This document shows, in pieces, positions 57,280-64,000 of a stretch of DNA of 64,000 nucleotides. The stretch covers positions 2,761,001 to 2,825,000 of the forward strand of contig NZ_CP137557.1 of the NCBI RefSeq assembly GCF_019249655.2, written 5' to 3'. Positions within the stretch are counted from its first letter, which is position 1. Every line of letters begins with the position of its first letter. Source of the DNA: Segatella copri (lineage in GTDB: Bacteria; Bacteroidota; Bacteroidia; Bacteroidales; Bacteroidaceae). A program made the translations under genes and the position numbers. The notes below the pieces were generated by a model. That model worked only from the letters and a program-made list of their open reading frames with translations, was not told where the DNA came from and made no database searches.

Positions 57280-57461
57280 CTGTTACGATTTATTATTACA
57301 AAAACAAAGTTTTTCATACTGAAAACAAAGTTGGGTCGGAAACAATTTTCAATACTTCACGACTATAGTATAGGAAGTATTGAGCTTTTTGGCTATGTCA
57401 GTTTTTTTTAATTCTTTTGTAGTGCGTAAGGCAAAGTCGCCTTCGTGAAAAGAAAAGAATA

Positions 57462-58019
57462 ATGGAAAAAGGAAAAGGAAAGCCCGATGACTCATTGGGC
57501 AACATCTACATCACATACGATGTAGAGATGGCTCAGAAAGATCCGTTCTACTTGGAAAGATGGGTCTTTCTGAAAAAGGAGAGTAGCAGAGTTAGCAGCT
57601 TTGTACGAAAGCTGCACAAGCACTTTGGCATACACAAGAATGTGTTTGAAATGACCCTTAACATGAACAACAGCACAGTGAATAAATACTTCGATATCCC
57701 CGATAATCACAGCCTCTCGAGAGATGCCATCGACCGCATGGCCGTATGCATCATCCTGATGGAGCCTCCGCTCAACAAAAACAGCGAATTTATCGAAAGT
57801 TGCAAGAAAGCAGGAACAAACTTCAAAGGGGTGATTCCCTGCATGAATGATAAAGATTTCGAAAATCTGAGAAAGGAGTTTTGCAAGGCATTCGGCACAT
57901 TTGGCAGTTATCTGACAGAAGATGTCAAGAGCATTGAGGCGGTTAACAACCTGAATAAATTCTACTTCAACAAATTCAATCATAAAATTCAGAATTATAA
58001 TGACAAACAACACAACTAG
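57462..58019 (+). CDS. unidentified protein, first gene of a mobile-type module
   Basis: The 185-residue product is hydrophilic and largely helical; I recognise no domain. The middle (MNNSTVNKYFDIPDNHSLSR) could be a small DNA-binding helix-turn-helix, but this is weak. Its stop overlaps the next gene by 20 bases, so the two are translationally coupled. It heads a run leading to a primase-helicase, so a role in replication or its control is likely. Confidence 0.5.
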   Translation: MEKGKGKPDDSLGNIYITYDVEMAQKDPFYLERWVFLKKESSRVSSFVRKLHKHFGIHKNVFEMTLNMNNSTVNKYFDIPDNHSLSRDAIDRMAVCIILMEPPLNKNSEFIESCKKAGTNFKGVIPCMNDKDFENLRKEFCKAFGTFGSYLTEDVKSIEAVNNLNKFYFNKFNHKIQNYNDKQHN

Positions 58020-59166
58020 CTATGCAAGCGACTTCACCATCAAGCCACTCACCACCAGCGTCGACATCATCACCGAGCGCCAGCTTCTCGCCTCCTGGGC
58101 AAGAGCCGGGCTCTCGGATTCGCAGATTCTCAAGATGCTGAAGCTCTACTTCGGGGAGCCGGCATGGATGAACACCGACAAGGTGTACGACTGCAATATG
58201 TTCGGACAGATAGCCAAGGGGTTGAAATTCCACAACCGCCATGACTTCGTAGAGCTTCTTATCAGATGCAAGGGCTTCGGATTTATCTGGAAGGATGACG
58301 AGGGGCGCCATGCTGACAGAAATCTACTGGCTTTCTACACTCCCATCTGGCATGAGCCCCAAGTTGAGGATATGAATTCCGAGGATTTTTCGGTTGGAAA
58401 CGGAAATGATTCAGCCGGAAACGAGCAAGCTGGCTTCTGCTATAATAATAATATATATAATAAAAAGAAAAATATAAAAAAGAAAAATATTTCTCCCTAT
58501 ACTAGCGGAAGCCAACTTGCTCAAATCGGAAATCAGAAGGCTACGCAGGCTTCTACTCCGAGCACTCAAAATTCTGCCGAATACCGACAGCTGGTGTATA
58601 CCAAGGCCAGGGCGCTGCTTGACTACGTGAAAACCAACCCCGATGCCTACGCCAATGTGGTGAAACCCGTGAACGATGCCACCGAGAAAATGATGGTAGG
58701 GCTCTACACCGACCCCAACGCCGCATGCCCTACCAACATTGCAACGAAACTGTTCTTCAACAACTATCTCTATCCCTATCTGCTGAACAACAGCAATCGC
58801 ATGATGAGCATCCGTACCATAGAGGGACAGAGCTGCTGGCTCAAGAACCTGATCAACCAGGAGTTCATGCTAAAGAAAGTGACGCAGGCCATCGCCGACA
58901 CGAAGAAGTATCTGGCAGAGCATCCCGGGGAGAGGATCCGACAGAATCGCCCCGTCTCTCCATTCGAGTATCAGGACCAGGCGTCGAAGCAGAGATTCTA
59001 CGACACCCTGCTGCCCAATGGTGCCAGCGCACAGCACCGCATCCCGCCAGAAGCCCCACCCCGACCATCCGACCAGGCCACCTGGAGCAAGTTTACACAC
59101 TGCTGGAAGATGGAGGAGATGGCATGCTCCCTTGCTGCGGATTGCAAATCCGCAGAGCATCAATAG
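58000..59166 (+). CDS. unidentified replication-associated protein
   Basis: The 388-residue protein has two folded parts joined by a Lys/Asn-rich linker (~147-165, NNNIYNKKKNIKKKN, an A/T-rich DNA tract). The N-terminal part (~20-120) includes ERQLLASWARAGLSDSQILK. The C-terminal part (~185-370) is helical. Its last ~13 residues (CSLAADCKSAEHQ) are coded by a short palindrome (GCGGATTGCAAATCCGC), so the true C-terminus may have been extended. Position before the primase gene suggests a replication-initiation role. Confidence 0.5.
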   Translation: MTNNTTSYASDFTIKPLTTSVDIITERQLLASWARAGLSDSQILKMLKLYFGEPAWMNTDKVYDCNMFGQIAKGLKFHNRHDFVELLIRCKGFGFIWKDDEGRHADRNLLAFYTPIWHEPQVEDMNSEDFSVGNGNDSAGNEQAGFCYNNNIYNKKKNIKKKNISPYTSGSQLAQIGNQKATQASTPSTQNSAEYRQLVYTKARALLDYVKTNPDAYANVVKPVNDATEKMMVGLYTDPNAACPTNIATKLFFNNYLYPYLLNNSNRMMSIRTIEGQSCWLKNLINQEFMLKKVTQAIADTKKYLAEHPGERIRQNRPVSPFEYQDQASKQRFYDTLLPNGASAQHRIPPEAPPRPSDQATWSKFTHCWKMEEMACSLAADCKSAEHQ

Positions 59167-59205
59167 GTTGGGACATTTTTTAACGCCAGATTGCAAATCC
59201 GACGG
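59137..59205. repeat. ATTGCAAATCCG palindromic motif, two copies
   Basis: GCGGATTGCAAATCCGC at about 59137-59153 is a perfect palindrome except for its centre. AGATTGCAAATCCGACGG at 59188-59205 is a second, half-decayed copy. The first overlaps the coding end of the upstream gene. Confidence 0.6.
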
Positions 59206-59257
59206 TACGCCTAGCGGAAGACGTAAGAGAAGAAACACCCTCTCATCAAAACAACAA

Positions 59258-59592
59258 CAATACTGAATTTTTAATTTAAACAAATTCAAGTTTCGCAAGT
59301 AACCTCCGGTCCCCGAAGGGGGCCAACTTTCAATAACCGCTGGTGGAATGACCGAAGGTCATGGAACCTGCGGACAACCAATAATAGGGAGAAAGCGTCC
59401 CCAAAGGGGGCGAACCACATCCAGTCTTGCTCCTGTTCGCCCCCTTCGGGGACGATAAGAGAGTATCTGTCACTATCCGCAGGTTCCATTCCCTTCGGTC
59501 ATTCCACCCGCGGTTATTCACATTCGCCCCCTTCGGGGACGGTAGAATGCTACTTGCGAAACTTCAATACTGAATTTTTGAATTTAAACAAA
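59258..59592. repeat. 27-28 bp direct repeats flanking palindromic element copy 4
   Basis: CAATACTGAATTTTTAATTT plus AAACAAA at 59258-59284 is repeated at 59565-59592 with a single extra G. The two copies lie directly on either side of the 280 bp element and look like a duplication of the insertion target. Confidence 0.8.
59287..59565 (+). repeat. palindromic element family 1, copy 4
   Basis: It has intact ends: AAGTTTCGCAAGTA on the left and TACTTGCGAAACTT on the right, a perfect 14 bp terminal inverted repeat. It lies between the 58000 gene and the primase gene. Confidence 0.93.
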
Positions 59593-59600
59593 CATAAATT

Positions 59601-61898
59601 ATGACTGACAATCAGCAACTAAACAAAAGAGAGAAGCCTCGATACTATGCAACAGACTTCCCCGAAATCCTAGAGAAAATTTCTCTAGCGGATAGAGTAC
59701 TCTATCTGAGATACCAGGAACAATTCCATGGTATCGGAAAATTCGCATCCAAGAAAAGCGATGATTCATCATTCAACGATGCATCATCATTCAGAGATGC
59801 ATCCTCATCCAGCGATGCATCCTCCGAAAAGGTAACCCTGGCGCAACTCAGAAAAATCACGCAGGACGCCATGAAGGAGATCCACAAGCAGCCCGTCAAC
59901 ATCAAAGTGACATGCCCTACCTGCGGAAAGAAACACTGCTACGTGAAACGTTCCGACGGCAGAATCTACTGCTTCTCGTGCGAAATGAAGGGACAACTCG
60001 ACGAGATGAAATCACGCAGCTACAACGCACAGCAGGGAGCCGACGGCAGCTTCAACCCCGACGGCAGCTACGCCGCCAAGAAACGCAACGGCAAGGACCT
60101 GCCCGACAACTACGTGCCCATGAGCACCGACGACTACAAGGAAATAGATGCCGCCACCCGCTCCATCCTCTACCCCATCTACCCCTTCAGCGACCCCGAG
60201 GAAGAGGCACGGTTCATCGAGCACTTCCACCCCGCCAACGTTGCCCAGCGCAACCCCAAGGCGAAACCCATGCTCCCGCCGCAGCGCATCCTCTCGCTCC
60301 AGGGCATGGTGCAGAGATACATCCAGGCGATGAACCTATCGCCCGACGTCATCCGAAAGGAGGGCGTGATGTGCGCCTTCATCATGCAGCCCGCCAACGA
60401 CGCCAAGAGCGAGGACCCCAAGGGCGTGGAGGAAGTGCCTGCCATCGTATACTGCAACCGACTGTTCGGAAAAATCATCAACGCCAAGTTCCGCAGCGTG
60501 CAGCAGAACCCCGTCATCGGCGAATGGAGCAAGGGATTCACCCAGATTTCGCCCACCAAGCCCTGCGCCCCCTACGGCATCGACAGCATCAACGACCTGC
60601 GCCCCGAAGCCGGAATCATCCGACAGATCATCATCACCGAGGGCGAAAAAGACCGCCTCACCCTGATGAGCTGCGGATTCCCCTACGTGCTGAGCGTAGC
60701 CAACGGCGCCGCCACCAACATCGCCGAGAGCCACGAGGCCTTTGAGGAATGGATTCTGCAGGCTGAGGACATCGTGATATGCGGCGACTCCGACCGTCCG
60801 GGAAGAATGCTCGTCAAGTCGCTCATCAACCAGTATCCCACCCGTGCCAAGGTGGCGAGCCTGCCCAGCGGCAAGAAAGACATCAGCGAGGTGTACGAGG
60901 CGTTCGGCAGGGACGAGGTGGCGAGAATCATCAGCGAGGCCAAGCCGGCGAACGAGGGCGACGTGTACGACCTGGAGGAGAATGCCGACGAGGTGCTTGA
61001 CATTCTGATGGGCAACTACGACCACGGCTACGAGGTGGGCATGGGCAAGCTCACCGACGGCATCTTCCACCCCACTTCGGATGGCGGGCTCATCATCCTG
61101 ACGGGTCGCCCGAACTCGGGAAAGACGGATTTCCTGAACTGCATGATGGCGCATCTGATGTACAACTGCAACAAGCGCGTGGCCTTCTTCTCGTTCGAGA
61201 AGCCTATCAAGGGCAAGCACGTGAGGGAGATAGCGCGCATAGCCCTGGGCGTGGAGAACACGGAGACGATGGACGGCAACGAATCGCCCGAGGAGGCGCG
61301 CCTGGTGAACCGCCACGCCCTGAAATTCCTGATGAGCCACATGGTGGACTTCGACACCAAGAGCCGTCTGCCCGACAGCAAATACATCACGGAACTTGCC
61401 GAGAGCGAGATGAGGAAGAAGAAGCAGAAGATAGATTTCCTGGTGATAGACCCGTATGTGTTCATCAACGTGACGGAGGGCGGCAGCCGTGCCACGGAGA
61501 CGGAGAAGGTGAAGCTGATGCTTACCCGACTGCAGCAGTGGAGCCGTGCGCATCACGTCTGGACGGTGGTGGTGGCGCACCCGAGAATTCAGTATAAGGA
61601 CGGCCACGAGGCATTCCCGCCGCTGGATCTCTACAGCATTGCGGGCAGTGCGCAGTGGGCGAATCTTGCGGATTATCTGCTCACGGTGACTCGCGTGAAC
61701 AAGCCTCAGGAGGGCAAGACGTATTCCATCGTAGAGATGCTGAAGGTGAGAGACCAGGAGTTCTGCCGTCCGGGCAAGGTGTACTACATGAGGCAGCCCT
61801 GCGGCAGATACGACGAGCGTGCATCAGAAGAGGAATGCATCGCCGAGGTATTGTATGCCAAGGTATTGCCGAAGGACGAGGAGCCGTGGGAGAGTTGA
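59601..61898 (+). CDS. TOPRIM primase / DnaB-like helicase
   Basis: The 765-residue protein combines primase and helicase functions as in phage T7 gp4. A zinc finger (CPTCGKKHCYVKRSDGRIYC ... C, ~111-135) is followed by a TOPRIM domain (IIITEGEKDRLTLMSCGF ... ICGDSDRPG, ~345-405) and a RecA-type helicase domain (ILTGRPNSGKTDFLNCMMAH, ~498-515, then DFLVIDPYVF as Walker B). An acidic Ser/Asp-rich stretch with short repeats (SFNDASSFRDASSSSDASS, ~55-73) is unusual and encoded by ATTCA/GATGCATC-rich DNA. GC content is higher than in the neighbours. It is probably the replication protein of an integrated element. Confidence 0.9.
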   Translation: MTDNQQLNKREKPRYYATDFPEILEKISLADRVLYLRYQEQFHGIGKFASKKSDDSSFNDASSFRDASSSSDASSEKVTLAQLRKITQDAMKEIHKQPVNIKVTCPTCGKKHCYVKRSDGRIYCFSCEMKGQLDEMKSRSYNAQQGADGSFNPDGSYAAKKRNGKDLPDNYVPMSTDDYKEIDAATRSILYPIYPFSDPEEEARFIEHFHPANVAQRNPKAKPMLPPQRILSLQGMVQRYIQAMNLSPDVIRKEGVMCAFIMQPANDAKSEDPKGVEEVPAIVYCNRLFGKIINAKFRSVQQNPVIGEWSKGFTQISPTKPCAPYGIDSINDLRPEAGIIRQIIITEGEKDRLTLMSCGFPYVLSVANGAATNIAESHEAFEEWILQAEDIVICGDSDRPGRMLVKSLINQYPTRAKVASLPSGKKDISEVYEAFGRDEVARIISEAKPANEGDVYDLEENADEVLDILMGNYDHGYEVGMGKLTDGIFHPTSDGGLIILTGRPNSGKTDFLNCMMAHLMYNCNKRVAFFSFEKPIKGKHVREIARIALGVENTETMDGNESPEEARLVNRHALKFLMSHMVDFDTKSRLPDSKYITELAESEMRKKKQKIDFLVIDPYVFINVTEGGSRATETEKVKLMLTRLQQWSRAHHVWTVVVAHPRIQYKDGHEAFPPLDLYSIAGSAQWANLADYLLTVTRVNKPQEGKTYSIVEMLKVRDQEFCRPGKVYYMRQPCGRYDERASEEECIAEVLYAKVLPKDEEPWES

Positions 61899-61946
61899 GA
61901 GTTGAGAGTTGAGAGTTTATAGTTGATAGTTGATAGTTGATAGTTA
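61890..61946. repeat. 7 bp tandem repeats after the primase gene
   Basis: Three TTGAGAG units are followed by three TTGATAG units. The primase stop codon lies in the first, so slippage here affects only the end of the gene. Confidence 0.65.
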
Positions 61947-61974
61947 ACAATCTTATTTTCAAGACGATACACCT

Positions 61975-62412
61975 ATGACAAAAGAAGAATACAATGAATT
62001 GAAGGAGCGGGCACACGAGATGATGCTCGCCGACTATGAGTGGATATTGCAGCAGGACCCGCAGCGGTATCAGTGGACGCATACGCAGTGCTGGCTCATC
62101 GAGTTCGTGCACGACGTGAGGGATATCGCCTCGCAGAAGAGCATCAGCGGGGAGGAAGCGGAGGACCCCTGCGACGCCTGGCACGACGCCCATTTCCGTC
62201 CGCTGTCGTTGCAGCAGCTCTATAAGGTCATCTGCCGCCAGGTGGGCATCCCCGTGCCCCAACACCCCGCCAATGCACTGAGCAAGCTGAGATCCATGGA
62301 GCAGCGCCGCCGCATCTTACCCGACAGCATCACCCTGTTCTACATGAAGGAGATGCAGAAGAATCCTCCCTGCCGCATCATCGAACTGCTGCTGATGATG
62401 AACAGAGATTGA
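61975..62412 (+). CDS. small protein of the primase module, function unknown
   Basis: The 145-residue protein is helical with several tryptophans (YEWILQQDPQRYQWTHTQCW) and a C-terminal helical part (RIIELLLMMNRD). I recognise no domain. It follows the primase gene after a 76-base gap filled with 7 bp repeats and is probably part of the same unit. Confidence 0.5.
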   Translation: MTKEEYNELKERAHEMMLADYEWILQQDPQRYQWTHTQCWLIEFVHDVRDIASQKSISGEEAEDPCDAWHDAHFRPLSLQQLYKVICRQVGIPVPQHPANALSKLRSMEQRRRILPDSITLFYMKEMQKNPPCRIIELLLMMNRD

Positions 62413-62416
62413 GTCA

Positions 62417-62602
62417 AAGGGAGGCTAGATTGAATCTGAAGTGAGGCTTACTCCGAGCCGGGGTGAGGCTCAAACGAACGTTACGTAAGGCTCATTCCAA
62501 GCCGGAGTGAGCCTTACTCCGGATTGGAGTAAGGCTTTCTTCCTGTTGGCGCAAAGCTTGCCTCTGAAATGTCACCCACGATGTAACCCACAATGTAACC
62601 CT
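62417..62602. repeat. imperfect direct and inverted repeats
   Basis: Units like GTGAGGCTTACTCCG and CCGGAGTGAGCCTTACTCCG repeat in both orientations from 62417 to about 62545. They are followed by two copies of CCCAC(G/A)ATGTAA. Nothing in it looks coding. Confidence 0.5.
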
Positions 62603-62609
62603 GAAACTC

Positions 62610-62640
62610 TTGACAAGAGCCATTTTTTTTTGTATCTTTG
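62610..62640 (+). promoter_or_regulatory. promoter of the M15 peptidase gene
   Basis: TATCTTTG at 62633-62640 is preceded, 20 bases upstream, by TTG at 62610-62612. It gives a leader of about 50 bases. Confidence 0.65.
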
Positions 62641-62697
62641 CAGTGTAATTCAGAAGAAAGTAGTAGGCAAAAGTTTGATTCACAAATTAATAATCTA

Positions 62698-63168
62698 ATG
62701 CGTATGGAACAACACACAGAACTGGAACTGGAGAGGATGCAGCAGATGCTCCTCTCCACCCACTTCACCCTAGGAGAGTTTCTCCGTTCGGGCACCGCCA
62801 TCAAGTATGGCATCGACAACACGCCGCAGGATGCCATCATCATCATCCGCCTGATGATGCTCTGCGAGCAGGTATTGGAACCCCTGAGAAAGAATTTCGG
62901 AGTCATCACCGTTACGAGTGGCTATCGCTGTCCGCAGCTGAACCTGGCTGTGCACGGCGTGCCGGGCAGTCAGCACACCCTGGGCGAGGCTGCCGATCTT
63001 TTCATCCCCAACGATGAGATTCTGAAGAAGTATTCCGGCTTCATCGAGGAGCATTGCCATTTCGACCAGATGATCCTGGAGCCTCGCGGCGCCTCGCCCG
63101 GCACGCAGCGCTGGCTTCATGTGAGCTATACGATGCGAAGGAAGAACCGTTATCAGATTTTATTTTAA
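62698..63168 (+). CDS. M15 family peptidase (peptidoglycan endopeptidase-like)
   Basis: I start it at 62698 (MRMEQHTELELERMQQML), downstream of the promoter; the longer frame from 62638 begins inside it. The ~156-residue protein has the Peptidase_M15_3 layout: FTLGEFLRSG, TSGYRCPQLN, the zinc ligands of GSQHTLGEAADL and the late HFDQMI ... RWLHVSY. Such proteins cut peptide links in peptidoglycan and serve as phage or element lysins. No signal peptide is visible. Confidence 0.88.
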   Translation: MRMEQHTELELERMQQMLLSTHFTLGEFLRSGTAIKYGIDNTPQDAIIIIRLMMLCEQVLEPLRKNFGVITVTSGYRCPQLNLAVHGVPGSQHTLGEAADLFIPNDEILKKYSGFIEEHCHFDQMILEPRGASPGTQRWLHVSYTMRRKNRYQILF

Positions 63169-63468
63169 TGATTCAAGTTTCGCAAGTAACCTCCGGTCCC
63201 CGAAGGGGGCCAACTTTCAATAACCGCTGGTGGAATGACCGAAGGTCATGGAACCTGCGGACAAACTAATAGTAGGGAGAAAGCGTCCCCAAAGGGGGCG
63301 AACCACATCCAGTCTTGCTCCTGTTCGCCCCCTTCGGGGACGATAAGAGAGTATCTGTGACTATCCGCAGGTTCCATTCCCTTCGGTCATTCCACCCGCG
63401 GTTATTCACATTCGCCCCCTTCGGGGACGGTAGAATGCTACTTGCGAAACTTCAGTTAATGATTCAAG
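63165..63468. repeat. 13 bp direct repeats flanking palindromic element copy 5
   Basis: TTAATGATTCAAG occurs at 63165-63177 and 63456-63468, on either side of the element. The left copy overlaps the element's terminal CAAG. Confidence 0.65.
63174..63455 (+). repeat. palindromic element family 1, copy 5
   Basis: Nearly identical to copy 4, with the same perfect terminal inverted repeat and central sequence. It separates the M15 gene from the smalltalk gene. Confidence 0.93.
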
Positions 63469-63480
63469 AAAGGAGATTGT

Positions 63481-63576
63481 ATGAAGAAAGAGACATGGAA
63501 AGCAGTGATTCAGATTGTCATCTCGGTGCTCACAGCCATCGCCACATCGCTTGGCGTTAGCTCGTGCATGAGCTGA
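63481..63576 (+). CDS. smalltalk protein
   Basis: A 31-residue frame (MKKETWKAVIQIVISVLTAI, then ATSLGVSSCMS) matches the Bacteroidota smalltalk family, a tiny hydrophobic peptide with a lysine/tryptophan N-terminus and a late cysteine. It usually lies between a lysin-type gene and an HU-like gene, as here. It may be a lipopeptide or membrane peptide with a role in lysis; function is not established. Confidence 0.85.
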   Translation: MKKETWKAVIQIVISVLTAIATSLGVSSCMS

Positions 63577-63644
63577 TAGCAATCAATTTGATTCACCAAA
63601 TTATTTTATTAAATTATTTTATTAACCCTTTAAATCTTTGTATT

Positions 63645-64000
63645 ATGAGCGTAAAGTACAGAAAAGTGAAGAACAACCGCAAGGGCTCAGCAACCCGCGG
63701 CAAAATCTACGGCAAAGCCGTAGTAGACGGCGTGATCCGCACCAAGGAAATCGCCGAGAAAATCGGTAAGCGATGCACCCTCACCGAGCCAGACATCATC
63801 GCCGTGATCAACGCACTGGAAACAGAAATCGCCTATGCCCTCGCCGACGGCAAGCGCGTGATCCTCGACGGATTCGGTTCCTTCAAGGTGGGCATCAGCA
63901 CCTCCCCTGCCGATACCCCGAAAAAGTTCACCATCGCCAACATCAAGGGCTTCCACGTGGTCTTCGCACCAGCCATCGAGATGTACATGAACAAGCGCAT
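63645..64000 (+). CDS. HU-family DNA-binding protein (partial, runs off the window)
   Basis: The frame opens with ATG at 63645 (MSVKYRKVKNNRKGSATRGK) and is still open at the window end. The region EIAEKIGKRCTLTEPDIIAV and GFGSFKVGISTS match the longer HU-like proteins of Bacteroidota mobile elements, distinct from housekeeping HU. They bend DNA and are part of the smalltalk/lysin gene group. Confidence 0.88.
   Translation, partial: MSVKYRKVKNNRKGSATRGKIYGKAVVDGVIRTKEIAEKIGKRCTLTEPDIIAVINALETEIAYALADGKRVILDGFGSFKVGISTSPADTPKKFTIANIKGFHVVFAPAIEMYMNKR

Overview
The window looks like chromosome from a Prevotella/Segatella-type gut or oral Bacteroidota. The evidence is repeated TAnnTTTG promoter -7 boxes, the near absence of Shine-Dalgarno sequences, the atpD-C-I-B-E-F-H-A-G gene order, the Bacteroidota-restricted families (GLPGLI, DUF4296, DUF2027-Smr, smalltalk) and a C10 (interpain/streptopain-type) protease. 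No rRNA, tRNA or CRISPR array was seen.

Region 1 (1-9160) is an accessory, AT-rich locus and the most interesting part. A 62-residue double-glycine-leader peptide with two core cysteines is followed by a strong hairpin. A tightly packed run then encodes a BspA-like leucine-rich-repeat protein, a C39-like/VKOR/thioredoxin disulfide-forming protein, a GLPGLI protein, a TonB-receptor-like outer membrane barrel, a C39 peptidase ABC exporter and a miniature HlyD-like protein. I read this as a system that exports a disulfide-bonded peptide (bacteriocin or signal), using an unusually small adaptor and possibly the barrel protein as the outer membrane exit.

Region 2 (9160-39210) is mostly housekeeping: an ECF sigma factor with a membrane-anchored barrel protein, RNase Z, a lipoprotein, MazG, ValS, a C11 lipoprotein protease, a GYF_2 protein, a C69 dipeptidase, NadC, the run ileS-dksA-lspA-DUF4296, NadE, a DUF2027-Smr protein, IspE, a DNA alkylation repair protein, a NUDIX protein, an M49 peptidase and RecQ. 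Region 3 (39229-49789) holds the complete F1Fo ATP synthase operon, pfkA and an NhaD-type antiporter. Region 4 (50430-56900) has rpsA and a C10 protease gene split by an IS1380-type insertion sequence. Region 5 (57462-64000) is a mobile-type module: two unknown proteins, a TOPRIM primase-helicase, a small protein, an M15 peptidase, a 31-residue smalltalk peptide and an HU-like protein cut by the window end.

Five copies of a ~280 bp, almost fully palindromic non-coding element lie at 14376, 49960, 52310, 59287 and 63174. A second, ~240 bp palindromic element at 57036 has different arms but the same terminal CGCAAGTA motif, so the two may be spread by one machinery. Copies bracket rpsA in inverted orientation and the primase/M15 genes in direct orientation. 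Two copies lie between or beside ~27 bp duplications of flanking DNA.
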